Shown here: piece after piece, positions 9,623 through 19,952 of the stretch
Numbering within the stretch: position 1 is the stretch's first letter
Layout: every line of letters begins with the position of its first letter
Notes under the pieces: generated by a model
The model's database searches: none
What the model was told of the DNA's origin: nothing
What the model saw: only the letters and a program-made list of their open reading frames with translations
From: Rhodopseudomonas palustris
GTDB lineage: Bacteria; Pseudomonadota; Alphaproteobacteria; Rhizobiales; Xanthobacteraceae
Assembly (NCBI GenBank): GCA_016215605.1
Contig: JACRJB010000025.1
Span: forward strand, 124,001-188,000
Direction: 5' to 3'
DNA length: 64,000 nucleotides
Position numbers and translations under genes: made by a program

Positions 9623-12600
9623 TCACTCCGCCGCCACCGCACGGTCGCGTTCGCCGTCGGGCAGCTCCGCGAGCTGCGGCTCCAGGCGGCGCTTCAAGCG
9701 GCGGTCGATCTTGTCGAGATAGATGTAGATCACCGGCGTGATGAATAGCGTCAGCAATTGCGAGACGCACAGGCCGCCGACCACGGCCAGACCGAGCGGC
9801 TGCCGCAATTCGGCGCCGGCGCCGGTGCCGAGCGCGATCGGCAGCGTGCCGAAGATCGCCGCGAAGGTGGTCATCATGATCGGCCGGAAGCGCAGCAGCG
9901 CCGCCTCGCGGATGGCGTGCTCGGCCGACAGCCCGACACGCCGGCGTTCCAGCGCGAAATCCACCATCATGATCGCGTTCTTCTTGACGATGCCGACCAG
10001 CATCACGATGCCGATCATCGCGATCACCGACAGCTCCATGTTGAACAGCATCAGCGTCAGGATCGCGCCGATGCCAGCCGACGGCAGGCCGGAGATGATC
10101 GTGATCGGGTGGATGAAGCTCTCGTACAGGATGCCGAGGATGACGAAAGCGGCGAACACCGCGGCGAGGATCAGCACGCCCTGCCCGCGCAGGCTTTCCT
10201 GAAACACTTGAGCCGTGCCGGAAAAGCCGGTCACGATCGTCACCGGCAGATTGGAGGCCTGTTCGATCTCGGTGATGCGATCGACCGCCTCGCCGAGCGA
10301 CCGGCCTTCGGCGAGATTGAACGAGATCGTCACCGCCGGCTGTTGGCCCTGGTGATTGATCTGCAGCGGGCCGACCGTCGGCACCATCTTGGCCACCGCG
10401 TCGATCGGAATCGTCTGGTTGTTGCCCGTCTTGAGATAGAGCTTCGAAATGTCGTTGGGGTCGCGGCGGAACTCCGGCTGCACTTCGAGAATGATCTGGT
10501 AGTCGTTGGACGGCATGTAGATCGTGCCGATCTGCCGCGAGCCGTAGGCGTTGTAGAGCTGGTTGCGGACCTGATCGACGCTGATGCCGTAGACGGCCGC
10601 CTTCTCGCGGTCGATCTCGACCGTCATCTGCGGATTCTTGATGTACAGATCGGTGGTGACGTCGAGCAGCCCCGGCAGCTTGGCGATCTTGTCGCGCATC
10701 TCCGGCGCGACCCGGTACAGCGCCTCGGTATCGCCGCTCTGCATCACGTACTGATACTGGCTCTTCGAGATCCGTCCGCCGATCGACAGATTCTGGATGC
10801 TCTGGAAGAAGGCCTGCATCCCCGGGATTTCGGCGGCCTTCTGCCGCAGCCGACCGATCACCTTGGCGGCACCGTCGCGCTCCTTGATCGGCTTCAGCGC
10901 GATGAACAGCCGGCCGTAGTTCGCGGTCGGATTGGGACCGCCGGCGCCGACCGTGCTGTTGATGTAGTCGACCGCGGGATCGCGCTCGAGCACCTTCACC
11001 AGCGCGAGCTGGCGCTCCTTCATCGCCTCGAACGACGTGTCGGTCGCGGCCTCGGTGACGCCGATCAGAAAGCCGGTGTCCTCCTGCGGAAAGAAGCCCT
11101 TCGGCACCACCATGTACAGATAGATGGTGCCGCCGAGCGTCGCGAAGGTCACCAGCAGCATCAGGAATTTGTGCGCCAGCACGCGATCGAGCGCCCATTC
11201 GTAGCCGCGCAGCCAGCCGCTGAACATCACCTCGAAGCTGCGCAGGACGATGTTCTCCTTCTTGTGCGGATCGTGCGCCCTGAGCATCCGGGCGCACAAC
11301 ATCGGCGTCAGTGTCAGCGACACGAACCCCGAGACCAGGATCGCCACTGCGATGGTGACGGAGAATTCGCGGAACACCCGGCCGACGATGCCGCCCATCA
11401 GCAGCACCGGAATGAACACCGCGATCAGCGAGAAGGTGATCGAAATGATGGTGAAGCCGATCTCGCGCGCGCCCTTCAGCGCCGCATCGAACGGCCGCAT
11501 GCCGTGCTCGACATGGCGCATGATGTTCTCGAGCATGACGATGGCGTCGTCGACCACGAAGCCGACAGACAGCGTCAGCGCCAGCAGCGTCATGTTGTTG
11601 ATCGAGAAGTCGAGCATGTACATCACGGCGAAGGTGCCGAGCAGCGAGATCGGCACCGCCAGCGCCGGGATGAAGGTCGCCGACGCCTTGCGCAGGAACA
11701 GGAAGATCACCATCACGACGAGCACGACGGCGATCGCCAAGGTCTCCTGGACGTCGAACACGGCCTGCCGCACCGACACCGAGCGGTCCATCATCACGTT
11801 CATGTCGACGGACGGCGGGATCTGCGCCCGCAACGACGGCAGCTTGGCGCGGACGCCATCGACCACCGCAACGGTGTTGGCGTCGGGCTGTTTCTGGATC
11901 GCCAGCACGATGGCGCGCTCGCCGTTGAACCAGGTCGCCAGCCTGTCGTTCTCGACGCTGTCGTAGATCCGCGCGACCTCTTCGAGCTTGACGGGCGAGC
12001 CGTTGCGCCACGCCACCACGATGTGGCGGTAGTCGGCCGCCTTGTCCATCTGGCCGGAGGCCTGCAGCGCGAAGTCCTGTTTCGGCCCGCTCATCGTGCC
12101 GACCGGGGTCGAGGAATTGGCGCGCGCCACCGCGCTGCGGATATCCTCCAGCGACAGCCCACGCGCCGCGGCGGCCTCCGGATCCGCCTGCACCCGGATG
12201 GCAAACTTCTGTGTGCCGTAGATCGTCACCTGGGCGACGCCCGGAATCTGCGACAGCGCCTGGCCGATGGTGATGTCGCCATATTCGTTGACGGCCGACA
12301 ACGGCAGCGTCGCCGAACTCAGCGCGACGAACAGCACCGGGAATTCCGCCGGGTTCACTTTGCGGAAGCTCGGCGGCGTCGTCATCTCGATCGGCAACCG
12401 CCGCTGCGCGATCGTCAGCGCGGTCTGCACGTCCAGCGCCGCGGCATCGATCTGGCGATCGAGGTCGAACTGGATGGTGATGACCGAGGTGCCCTGCGAC
12501 GAGCTCGACGACATCGACGAGATCCCGGCGATGGTCGAGAGCTGGCGCTCGATGATGCCGGCGACCGAGGCCGCCATGGTGTCGGCGCTGGCGCCCGGCA

Positions 12601-12751
12601 GCGTCGCGGTCACGGCGATGGTCGGGAAATCCACCTTGGGAAGCGCCGACACCGGCAGCAGCCGGTATCCGAAAATCCCGAACACCACGATCGACGCCGT
12701 GATCAGCGTGGTCAGGACCGGCCGGCGGATGCACAGCTCCGACAGGGTCAT
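9623..12751 (-). CDS. RND-family efflux transporter, inner-membrane pump (HAE1 type)
   Basis: 1042 aa, full length for a hydrophobe/amphiphile efflux RND pump. It starts MTLSELCIRRPVLTTLI, with the first membrane helix at about 12-30, a large periplasmic loop, then the second bundle including VGFVVDDAIVMLENI with the paired acidic proton-relay residues of TM4. The second half repeats the layout and has VKKNAIMMVDFA. The gene follows its membrane-fusion partner after 4 bp. MdtB/MdtC-type pumps are the closest remembered relatives. No outer-membrane TolC partner is in the window. The substrate cannot be deduced. Confidence 0.95.
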   Translation of the reverse strand: MTLSELCIRRPVLTTLITASIVVFGIFGYRLLPVSALPKVDFPTIAVTATLPGASADTMAASVAGIIERQLSTIAGISSMSSSSSQGTSVITIQFDLDRQIDAAALDVQTALTIAQRRLPIEMTTPPSFRKVNPAEFPVLFVALSSATLPLSAVNEYGDITIGQALSQIPGVAQVTIYGTQKFAIRVQADPEAAAARGLSLEDIRSAVARANSSTPVGTMSGPKQDFALQASGQMDKAADYRHIVVAWRNGSPVKLEEVARIYDSVENDRLATWFNGERAIVLAIQKQPDANTVAVVDGVRAKLPSLRAQIPPSVDMNVMMDRSVSVRQAVFDVQETLAIAVVLVVMVIFLFLRKASATFIPALAVPISLLGTFAVMYMLDFSINNMTLLALTLSVGFVVDDAIVMLENIMRHVEHGMRPFDAALKGAREIGFTIISITFSLIAVFIPVLLMGGIVGRVFREFSVTIAVAILVSGFVSLTLTPMLCARMLRAHDPHKKENIVLRSFEVMFSGWLRGYEWALDRVLAHKFLMLLVTFATLGGTIYLYMVVPKGFFPQEDTGFLIGVTEAATDTSFEAMKERQLALVKVLERDPAVDYINSTVGAGGPNPTANYGRLFIALKPIKERDGAAKVIGRLRQKAAEIPGMQAFFQSIQNLSIGGRISKSQYQYVMQSGDTEALYRVAPEMRDKIAKLPGLLDVTTDLYIKNPQMTVEIDREKAAVYGISVDQVRNQLYNAYGSRQIGTIYMPSNDYQIILEVQPEFRRDPNDISKLYLKTGNNQTIPIDAVAKMVPTVGPLQINHQGQQPAVTISFNLAEGRSLGEAVDRITEIEQASNLPVTIVTGFSGTAQVFQESLRGQGVLILAAVFAAFVILGILYESFIHPITIISGLPSAGIGAILTLMLFNMELSVIAMIGIVMLVGIVKKNAIMMVDFALERRRVGLSAEHAIREAALLRFRPIMMTTFAAIFGTLPIALGTGAGAELRQPLGLAVVGGLCVSQLLTLFITPVIYIYLDKIDRRLKRRLEPQLAELPDGERDRAVAAE

Positions 12752-12755
12752 GGTT

Positions 12756-13886
12756 TCAGGCTCCGGCCTTGCGGCTGCGCGGCTCGACCCGGGTACCTTC
12801 GGACAGCAGCAACTGTCCGTCGGTCACCACCTCTTCGCCACCGACGAGGCCGTCCGCGATCACCGACTCGCCTTGGTAGGTTCTGCTTACGGTAACGGGC
12901 TGGACATGAGCGGCCCCGTCCTTGATCACGAAGACGAAGTTGCCGCCCTGACTGCGCTGCACCGCAACCGTCGGCACCGCGACGGCGACCTCGGTGCGGA
13001 TCGTGAGCTTGGTATTGACCAGCGTACCCGGCCACAGCGTCTCGTTGCCATTGTCCATGATGCCGCGGACTGTCACCATGCCGGTGGTGGCGTCGACGGT
13101 ATTCTCGACCATCGCCACCTTGCCGACCTCCGAACGGCTGCTGCCCGGGATGGTGGCGACCACCTTGGTGGTGTCGGCTTTCATCGCGTCGCGCAGATCG
13201 ACCAGCACGCGCTGCGGGACCGCGAAAGTGACGTAGACCGGCGCCATCTGGTTGATGGTCGCGAGCGGCGCGGTATCGGCCGGCCGGACGAAGTTGCCGA
13301 TCTTGACGTTGGCAGCGCTGATCCGGCCGGAGAACGGCGCATGGATCGCGGTGAAGCTCTTCTGGACCTTGAGATTGTCGAGCGCCGATTGCGCGCCCTT
13401 GATGGTGCCGGCGAGGATGTCGGCCTGGGTCTTGGCGTTGTCGAGATTGACCTGGGTGGTGGCGCCCTTCCCGATCAGTTCGCCATAACGCCGCAGGTCG
13501 CGTTCGGCGCCGGCGAGCTGGGCGCGGTCACGCGTGAGATTGGCCTCGGCCTGTTCGATCTGAGCGTCGATCTGACGGGCGTCCAGCGTGAACAGCAGGT
13601 CGCTCTCCTTGACCCTGGCGCCGTCCTCGAAATGGACACCGACGATCGTGGTTTCGAGCCGGGATTTCAGCGCCACGGCGGAAATCGGCGTCACCATGCC
13701 GATCGCATCGACATCGACCGGGATCGGCTTTTTCACGGCCTTGACGAGATCAACCGAGACCACGCGCGCGCGCTGCACGCCCTTGGTCGCCACCTGCTTG
13801 CCGGCCCAGTACGGCCGGACCGCGAACGCCGCCACGGCGGCCACCCCCAGCACTCCGGCGACGATGATCCAGCGACGTTTCCTCAT
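12756..13886 (-). CDS. RND efflux membrane-fusion (periplasmic adaptor) protein
   Basis: 376 aa from the ATG at 13886 (MRKRRWIIVAGV), with one N-terminal membrane anchor; an upstream in-frame ATG at 13919 adds 11 residues. The HlyD/MdtA-type order is seen: a barrel-sandwich half (TPISAVALKSRLETTI), a long alpha-helical hairpin (QIEQAEANLTRDRAQLAGAE), the second half (FTAIHAPFSGRIS, the lipoyl-like motif), then beta-barrel and membrane-proximal domains. It links the RND pump encoded 4 bp downstream to an outer-membrane channel. Divergent from xthA. Confidence 0.93.
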   Translation of the reverse strand: MRKRRWIIVAGVLGVAAVAAFAVRPYWAGKQVATKGVQRARVVSVDLVKAVKKPIPVDVDAIGMVTPISAVALKSRLETTIVGVHFEDGARVKESDLLFTLDARQIDAQIEQAEANLTRDRAQLAGAERDLRRYGELIGKGATTQVNLDNAKTQADILAGTIKGAQSALDNLKVQKSFTAIHAPFSGRISAANVKIGNFVRPADTAPLATINQMAPVYVTFAVPQRVLVDLRDAMKADTTKVVATIPGSSRSEVGKVAMVENTVDATTGMVTVRGIMDNGNETLWPGTLVNTKLTIRTEVAVAVPTVAVQRSQGGNFVFVIKDGAAHVQPVTVSRTYQGESVIADGLVGGEEVVTDGQLLLSEGTRVEPRSRKAGA

Positions 13887-14032
13887 GCCACCCCGCGTCC
13901 GCTCCGCGCCGGACGGCATCGCCGCGTGCGCGCTTCCCGGGCGTCATTCCGCCCGATTTTTCTGAGGCTTACCACAGCCACCGCAAGCATGGTATGCCAG
14001 CAAACGGAAATTTTGAATCGACGGATAACGAC

Positions 14033-14824
14033 ATGCGGATCGCGACCTGGAACGTGAACTCGGTCAGACAGCGGATCGACCATCTGGTGAGCTGGCTGAA
14101 AGAGTGCGAACCGGACGTGGTCTGCCTGCAGGAGATCAAATGCGTCGACGAGGCGTTCCCGCGCGAGCCGATCGAGGCGCTGGGCTACAACGTCGTCACC
14201 CACGGCCAGAAGACCTTCAACGGCGTGGCGCTGCTGTCGAAATATCCCCTGGAAGAAGCGACGCCCCGCCTTCCGGGCGGTGACGAGGACGTCCATGCCC
14301 GTTTTCTCGAGGGCGTGGTGTCGCTGAAGCGCGGCGTGGTCCGCGTCGCCTGCCTCTATCTGCCCAACGGCAACCCGGTCGACAGCGAGAAATATCCCTA
14401 CAAGCTGAGCTGGATGTCGCGGCTGCTCGAGTACTCGAAGGACCGCCTGAAAACCGAGGAGCCGCTGATCCTGGCGGGTGACTTCAACGTCATTCCGCAG
14501 CCGGGCGACGTCTACAACCCGGCCGGCTGGGTCGACGACGCGCTGTTCCGTCCGCAGACCCGCGAAAGCTTCCAGGCCCTGCTCGGCCTCGGCCTCACCG
14601 ACGCGCTGCGCGCCACCACCGACGCCCCGGGGCAGTACACCTTCTGGGATTACCAGGCCGGCGCCTGGCAGAAGAACTGGGGCATCCGCATCGACCATCT
14701 GCTGCTGTCGCCGCAGGCCGCCGACCGGCTCCGCCATGTCGGAATCGACTCCTACGTCCGCAGCTGGGAGAAGCCGTCGGACCACGTCCCGGTGTGGGCG
14801 GACTTCGATCTGGATGCAGCCTGA
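14033..14824 (+). CDS. xthA: Exodeoxyribonuclease III
   Basis: 263 aa from the ATG at 14033 (MRIATWNVNSVRQR). Xth is a Mg-dependent AP endonuclease and 3'-5' exonuclease in base-excision repair. Diagnostic motifs are WNVNSVR with the metal-binding Asn, CLQEIKC with the metal Glu, LAGDFNVIP with the catalytic Asp/Asn, and the C-terminal RIDHLLLS and SDHVPVW with the catalytic Asp-His pair. Length matches the family. An in-frame upstream ATG at 13994 is less likely. It diverges from the RND adaptor gene. Confidence 0.96.
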   Translation: MRIATWNVNSVRQRIDHLVSWLKECEPDVVCLQEIKCVDEAFPREPIEALGYNVVTHGQKTFNGVALLSKYPLEEATPRLPGGDEDVHARFLEGVVSLKRGVVRVACLYLPNGNPVDSEKYPYKLSWMSRLLEYSKDRLKTEEPLILAGDFNVIPQPGDVYNPAGWVDDALFRPQTRESFQALLGLGLTDALRATTDAPGQYTFWDYQAGAWQKNWGIRIDHLLLSPQAADRLRHVGIDSYVRSWEKPSDHVPVWADFDLDAA

Positions 14825-15352
14825 CGAAGACTCGTTCGATCAACGCATCGTACGCCGGGGTACGACACCACCGACGTCACCAAGTACCGTTCCCCGATTC
14901 ATGTTGTCCAGCGACAAACCCTCCGTTCGGCCGGAGTAACTAAATACTTGCTGGTCGACATCACGCGGATGCGGCGACCACAAATCGTTACCGCCAGACC
15001 GACTGTTCGCACCCTCCCCAGATGCGCGGCTATTTGACGCGACAACCGAAACGGTGCGCCGCGCAGTTCCAGCTCCGATGCCGCTGGCGCCAGCTTGGTA
15101 TCAGAACGCCGCGCCGAAAACACATGCCGGCGCGCCCCGTTGCGCATTTCGCCGCACCTCGATCGCATCGCAACAAGACGCCGTCATCTCAACTAACTAC
15201 TTCCACTCTAGACCAAACGTAGCGGTTGACGGTTTCGCCCCCGGACCACGACCATGCAGCCAGACAGCGAGCAAAGCTCAGGCCGAGAGATCACGCATGC
15301 GTGTGAGGATCGGTAACAAGAAGCGCTGATGACACATCGCCAAGGAGGAAAC
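14825..15352. other. Intergenic region upstream of the ABC importer operon
   Basis: 528 bp with no credible gene. It contains a short dyad CGTAC-N6-GTACG (14849-14864) just after xthA and ends with the strong Shine-Dalgarno AAGGAGG (15342-15348) of the importer's binding protein. The composition is locally richer in A/T than the flanks around 14930-14950 and 15195-15230, as expected for a promoter region, but I cannot place -35/-10 boxes confidently. Long leaders are common before nitrogen-regulated importer genes; no NtrC-type dyad was recognised. Confidence 0.5.
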
Positions 15353-16705
15353 ATGGCTAACGACAAGCTCATCATCAATCGTCGCACTGCGCTCAAGACC
15401 GGGCTCGCCGGCGCCGCCGCGCTGGCGACACCGACGTTCTTCATCCGCAACGCCTGGGCGGACGATTTCTGCAACATGCCGAAGGGCAAGGAAGTCACGT
15501 TCGGCTTCAACATCCCGCAGTCGGGCGCCTATGCCGACGAAGGCATGGACGAACTCAAGGCGTATCAGCTCGCCGTCAAGCACCTCAATGGCGAGGGCGA
15601 CGGTGGCATGCTCAAGACCATGAAGCCGCTGGCGCTGAAGGGCAACGGCGTGCTCGGCAAGAAGGTCGCCTACGTCTCCGGCGACACCCAGACCAAGGCC
15701 GACCAGGCCCGCGCCACCGCCAAGCGCATGATCGAGAAGGACGGCGCGATCATGATCACCGGCGGCTCGTCGTCCGCCGAGGCGGTCGCGGTGCAGTCGC
15801 TGTGCCAGGACGTCGGCGTGATCTTCATGGCCGGCCTGACCCACTCCAACGACACCACCGGCAAGGACAAGCGCGCCTACGGCTTCCGCCACTTCTTCAA
15901 CGCCTACATGTCGGGCGTCGCGCTCGGCCCGGTGCTCGCCGAAGCCTACGGCAAGGACCGCGTCGCCTATCACCTCACCGCCGACTACACTTGGGGCTGG
16001 ACCCAGGAAGAGTCGATGAAGGACGCCACCGAGAAGCAGGGCTGGAAGACCGTCAAGGCGGTCCGTACGCCGCTCGGCGCCGCCGACTTCTCGCAATACA
16101 TCACGCCGGTGCTGAACTCCGGCGCCGACGTGCTGATCCTGAACCACTACGGCAAGGACATGATCAACTCCTTGACCCAGGCGGTGCAGTTCGGCCTGCG
16201 CGACAAGATGGCGAACGGCAAGAAGTTCGAGATCGTGGTGCCGCTGTTCTCCGAACTGATGGCGCAGGGCGCCGGCGATGCCATCAAAGGCATCTACGGC
16301 ACCGCCAACTGGGACTGGAAGCTGGAAGACGCGGCGACCAGCGCCTTCACCAAATCGTTCGGTGCGGCCTACGGGACGCCGCCGTCGCAGGCCGCGCAGA
16401 CCTGCTACGTCCAGGCGCTGCTCTACGCCGACGCCTGCGAGCGCGCCGGCAGCTTCAACCCGACGGCCGTGATCAAGGCGCTGGAAGGCTTCGAGTTCGA
16501 CGGCATGGGCAACGGCAAGACGCTGTACCGCGCCGCCGACCATCAGTGCTTCAAGGACGTGCTGGTGGTGCAGGGCAAGGACAAGCCGAAGGACAAGTTC
16601 GATCTGCTGGAGGTCCGGAAGATCGTGCCGGCGTCGCAGGTCACCTACGATCCGAGCATCTTCGGCGGCGAACTCGGTTCGAAGGACGCCAAGAAGTGCG
16701 GATAG
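15353..16705 (+). CDS. ABC transporter substrate-binding protein (branched-chain amino-acid type)
   Basis: 450 aa from the ATG at 15353, preceded by AAGGAGG. The N-terminus has a twin-arginine-like signal (NRRTALKTGLAGAAALA) ending near RNAWA, so the protein is probably exported to the periplasm by Tat. The body is a type I periplasmic binding fold with FGFNIPQSGAYADEGMDELK at its start and ITGGSSSAEAVAVQ and TADYTWGW further on. It is longer than classic LivK (about 370 aa), like the larger amide/urea-type members. It heads a five-gene importer operon with two permeases and two ATPases. The ligand cannot be deduced. Confidence 0.9.
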   Translation: MANDKLIINRRTALKTGLAGAAALATPTFFIRNAWADDFCNMPKGKEVTFGFNIPQSGAYADEGMDELKAYQLAVKHLNGEGDGGMLKTMKPLALKGNGVLGKKVAYVSGDTQTKADQARATAKRMIEKDGAIMITGGSSSAEAVAVQSLCQDVGVIFMAGLTHSNDTTGKDKRAYGFRHFFNAYMSGVALGPVLAEAYGKDRVAYHLTADYTWGWTQEESMKDATEKQGWKTVKAVRTPLGAADFSQYITPVLNSGADVLILNHYGKDMINSLTQAVQFGLRDKMANGKKFEIVVPLFSELMAQGAGDAIKGIYGTANWDWKLEDAATSAFTKSFGAAYGTPPSQAAQTCYVQALLYADACERAGSFNPTAVIKALEGFEFDGMGNGKTLYRAADHQCFKDVLVVQGKDKPKDKFDLLEVRKIVPASQVTYDPSIFGGELGSKDAKKCG

Positions 16706-16937
16706 TCTGACCTCTTCGAATTCGCCGCGCACAACGCGGCAAACCTGATTGCTATTCCGGTCGGTTGCGTCCCAGCGGCGCGGCCGGCCGGCTGTGTCTC
16801 GCGACGCCCGCCGTCAATTCCAAATGACGTCAACGACGCCTGCACTGCCGATGCCAGTTTCGGGGTGATGATTCTCGCCGCCCGACGATTTCGCGGACAC
16901 GCGCAACGCGCGTGACTCGATGGGAGATTGACGACGC

Positions 16938-17945
16938 ATGGACGCCATTATTCTGCAGATTCTGAACGGCCTCGACAAAGGCGGCGCCTATGCGCTGATT
17001 GCGCTCGGGCTGACACTCGCGTTCGGCACGCTCGGCGTGGTGAATTTCGCGCACGGCGCCCTGTTCATGCTCGGCGCGTTTTGCGCCGTGGTGTTCAACA
17101 AGCTGCTGACGCTGGAAATCGTCCGGGTCGATCCGACCAAGACGACCCCCTGGGGGTCGCCGCTGGAGGTGAAGACTCCCTACGTCCAGGCGATGCTCGG
17201 CGACTGGGGCAAGGTCTTCATCGACTATTCGGTGCCGGTGTCGATCGTGATGGCGATTCCGGTGATGCTGCTGATCGGCATCGTCATCGAACGCGGCCTG
17301 ATCCGGTTCTTCTACAAGCGGCCGCACGCCGACCAGATCCTCGTCACCTTCGGCCTCGCCATCGTGCTGCAGGAGATCGTCAAGCACTTCTTCGGCGCCA
17401 ATCCGATCGCGCAGTCCGCGCCGCAGATCTTCTCGGGCAGCCTGCAGATGACCGAGGCGATCGTCTATCCGTACTGGCGCATCATCTATCTGGCGTTCTC
17501 GCTGGCGGTGATCGCGGCGGTGTTCGCGTTCCTGCAGCTCACCACCTTCGGCATGGTGGTGCGCGCCGGCATGCAGGACCGCGAGACAGTCGGTCTGCTC
17601 GGCATCAACATCGAGCGCCGCTTCACCATCGTGTTCGGCCTGGCCGCCGTGGTCGCGGGCGTCGCGGGTGTGATGTACACGCCGATCGTGCCGCCGGACT
17701 ATCACATGGGCATGGATTTCCTTGTGCTGTCCTTCGTCGTCGTCGTGGTCGGCGGCATGGGTTCGCTGCCCGGCGCGGTGCTGGCCGGCTTCCTGCTCGG
17801 CATCCTGCAGTCCTTCGCCTCGATGAACGAGGTCAAGGCGCTGGTTCCGGGCATCGACCAGATCATCATCTATCTGGTCGCGGTGGTCATTCTGTTGGTG
17901 CGCCCGCGCGGATTGCTGGGGCGCAAGGGCGTGATGGAAAGCTGA
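16938..17945 (+). CDS. livH: Branched-chain amino-acid-type ABC permease LivH
   Basis: 335 aa, with the usual LivH opening [23 protein letters not shown] and [16 protein letters not shown], multiple membrane helices, and the LivH signature [10 protein letters not shown] plus [10 protein letters not shown] near the end. A hydrophilic insert around [16 protein letters not shown] between the first and second helix pairs makes it longer than Escherichia coli LivH (about 308 aa). It is preceded by a GGGAGA ribosome site and followed 4 bp later by livM. Forms the translocation pore with LivM. Confidence 0.94.
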   Translation: MDAIILQILNGLDKGGAYALIALGLTLAFGTLGVVNFAHGALFMLGAFCAVVFNKLLTLEIVRVDPTKTTPWGSPLEVKTPYVQAMLGDWGKVFIDYSVPVSIVMAIPVMLLIGIVIERGLIRFFYKRPHADQILVTFGLAIVLQEIVKHFFGANPIAQSAPQIFSGSLQMTEAIVYPYWRIIYLAFSLAVIAAVFAFLQLTTFGMVVRAGMQDRETVGLLGINIERRFTIVFGLAAVVAGVAGVMYTPIVPPDYHMGMDFLVLSFVVVVVGGMGSLPGAVLAGFLLGILQSFASMNEVKALVPGIDQIIIYLVAVVILLVRPRGLLGRKGVMES

Positions 17946-17949
17946 TCCG

Positions 17950-19185
17950 ATGAAGCACACTTCCAAACTCGCCGATATCGCACTGCTGATCGGCTTCGCC
18001 ATCGTGGTGGCGCTCGGACCGGTGATCTTCACACCGATCGGCGCCGGCTATCCCGATCTGCTGCAGAAATTCGCGATCTACGGCATCTTCGCGATCGGTT
18101 TCAACATCCTGTTCGGCCTCACCGGCTATCTGTCGTTCGGCCATGCCGCGTTTCTCGGCGTCGGCTCCTACGCCGCGGTGTGGTCGTTCAAACTGCTGTC
18201 GATGGACCTGCTGCCGGCGGTGATCGCATCGGTGCTGCTCGCCGGCCTGCTGGCGCTGGCTATCGGCTTCATCAGCCTGCGCCGCTCCGGCATCTACTTC
18301 TCGATCCTGACGCTGGCCTTCGCGCAGATGTGCTACAACATGGCGTATTCGGTGCTGACGCCGATCACCAACGGCGAAACCGGCCTGCGCGTCCTGCGCA
18401 ACGACCCGCGCCATCTCGACGCCGCGTTCGGCTACGTCTCGCCGATGCCGTCGCTGCTCGGGCTGCAGATCACCGGCTGGACCGGCTTCTACATCTGCGG
18501 CGCGGTGCTGGTCGCGGCGTTCGGACTGTCGATCGCGATCTTCCGCTCGCCGTTCGGCATGACGCTGCGCGCCATCAAGTCGAACCAGAACCGGATGGGC
18601 TACACCGGCTACAGCAGCCGGCCGTATCTGCTGTCGGCCTTCGTGATCTCGGGCATGTTCGCCGGCCTCGCCGGCTCGCTGCTCGCCGCCACCGATCCGC
18701 TCGCCGGCGCCGAGCGCATGCAGTGGACCGCGTCGGGCGAAGTGGTGCTGATGACCATTCTCGGCGGCGCCGGCACGCTGCTCGGCCCGGTGCTCGGCAC
18801 CGGCCTGATCAAATATTTCGAGAACATCTTCTCCGCCTACAACGAGCAACAGCTCACCGCCATGTTCGCCTTCCTGCCGGACGGCGTCCGCGAAGCAGTG
18901 GTGAAGACGACAGGACTGTTCGTCGGCGAAGGCTGGCAGCTCACCCTCGGCCTGCTGTTCATGGCGGTGGTGATCTTCCTGCCTGGCGGCATCATGGAAG
19001 GCATCAACCGGCTGCTCGGCCTGAAGCACACGCCGAAGGTCAAGTCGCTCGGCGACTCGCCGCAGCGCGACGGCCTCGGTGAAATGGTGATCGAGGAGAT
19101 GCCGCCGAGCCACGGCGCCGCGGAGGCCGACAAGAAGGTCGCCGAACAGAAGAACGCCGAGAAGAAAAGGGCCGTTGCGCCATGA
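17950..19185 (+). CDS. livM: Branched-chain amino-acid-type ABC permease LivM
   Basis: 411 aa. It contains the LivM hallmarks [30 protein letters not shown] and, in the cytoplasmic loop, [15 protein letters not shown], with the [11 protein letters not shown] segment before the last helices. The C-terminal 50 residues are hydrophilic and Lys/Glu-rich ([16 protein letters not shown]), which is an extension beyond the membrane core. Its stop overlaps the livG start as ATGA (19182-19185), so the two are translationally coupled. Confidence 0.94.
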   Translation: MKHTSKLADIALLIGFAIVVALGPVIFTPIGAGYPDLLQKFAIYGIFAIGFNILFGLTGYLSFGHAAFLGVGSYAAVWSFKLLSMDLLPAVIASVLLAGLLALAIGFISLRRSGIYFSILTLAFAQMCYNMAYSVLTPITNGETGLRVLRNDPRHLDAAFGYVSPMPSLLGLQITGWTGFYICGAVLVAAFGLSIAIFRSPFGMTLRAIKSNQNRMGYTGYSSRPYLLSAFVISGMFAGLAGSLLAATDPLAGAERMQWTASGEVVLMTILGGAGTLLGPVLGTGLIKYFENIFSAYNEQQLTAMFAFLPDGVREAVVKTTGLFVGEGWQLTLGLLFMAVVIFLPGGIMEGINRLLGLKHTPKVKSLGDSPQRDGLGEMVIEEMPPSHGAAEADKKVAEQKNAEKKRAVAP

Positions 19186-19952
19186 TCGCGACCAACGACA
19201 TCGTCCTGCACATCGACCACGTCCACAAGACCTTCGCTGGTCTGCACGCGCTGGCCGACGTGCATCTCGACATCCGTGAAGGCGAGACCCACGCCATCAT
19301 CGGACCGAACGGCGCCGGCAAGTCGACGCTGCTCAACGTCTGCGTCGGCGTGCTGCCGCCGACCCAGGGCAAGGTGATGTTCCACGGCACCGAGCTGACA
19401 GGGCTGAAGCCCTACGAGATCAACCAGCTCGGCGTCGCACGCGTGTTCCAGACCCCCGAGATCTTCGGTGATCTCACCGTGCTGGAGAACGTGATGATGG
19501 CGATGCTGTCGCATCGCGACGGCGCGTTCCGGCTGAAGCTGGTGTCGCGGTTCGACGAACAGGGCGAGATCGGCCAGCGCGCGATCCAGGCGCTGCGCGA
19601 CCGCGGCCTCGGCGGACACATCTATCACCTCGCCGGCGCGCTCTCGCGCGGCGACAAGCGGCGGCTCGAGCTGGTGATGGGTCTGGTGCAGAAGCCGAAA
19701 CTGCTGCTGCTCGACGAGCCGACGGCCGGCATGGCGCGCGCCGACACCAACGCGACCATCGAGATCCTGCGGCAGATCAAAGAATCCGGGATGACCATCG
19801 TGATCATCGAGCACGACATGCATGTGGTGTTCTCACTTGCCGACCGCATCACGGTGCTGGCCGGCGGACGCGTGATCGCCCAGGGCGTACCGGATGAAAT
19901 CAAGGGCAATCCCAAGGTGATCGAGGCCTATCTCGGCGAGGAGCAGGTATGA
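19182..19952 (+). CDS. livG: Branched-chain amino-acid-type ABC transporter ATPase LivG
   Basis: 256 aa. Walker A is GPNGAGKST, the signature region is atypical ([16 protein letters not shown], where LSxGxxRRLE is the LivG form), Walker B is [12 protein letters not shown], and the switch His is in [10 protein letters not shown]. The C-terminus AYLGEEQ is characteristic of LivG. It overlaps livM upstream and livF downstream by 4 nt each, giving tight stoichiometric expression of the importer. Confidence 0.95.
   Translation: MIATNDIVLHIDHVHKTFAGLHALADVHLDIREGETHAIIGPNGAGKSTLLNVCVGVLPPTQGKVMFHGTELTGLKPYEINQLGVARVFQTPEIFGDLTVLENVMMAMLSHRDGAFRLKLVSRFDEQGEIGQRAIQALRDRGLGGHIYHLAGALSRGDKRRLELVMGLVQKPKLLLLDEPTAGMARADTNATIEILRQIKESGMTIVIIEHDMHVVFSLADRITVLAGGRVIAQGVPDEIKGNPKVIEAYLGEEQV

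Noticed and set aside
9603..12734. 1043-codon minus-strand frame
   Set aside because: It overlaps the genuine RND pump in another frame on the same strand and has Arg/His/Asp-rich, unrecognisable sequence.
9758..12895. 1045-codon plus-strand frame
   Set aside because: Antisense shadow of the RND pump and its adaptor.
14899..15168. 89-codon minus-strand frame upstream of the ABC importer
   Set aside because: Arg-rich low-information sequence without ribosome site.
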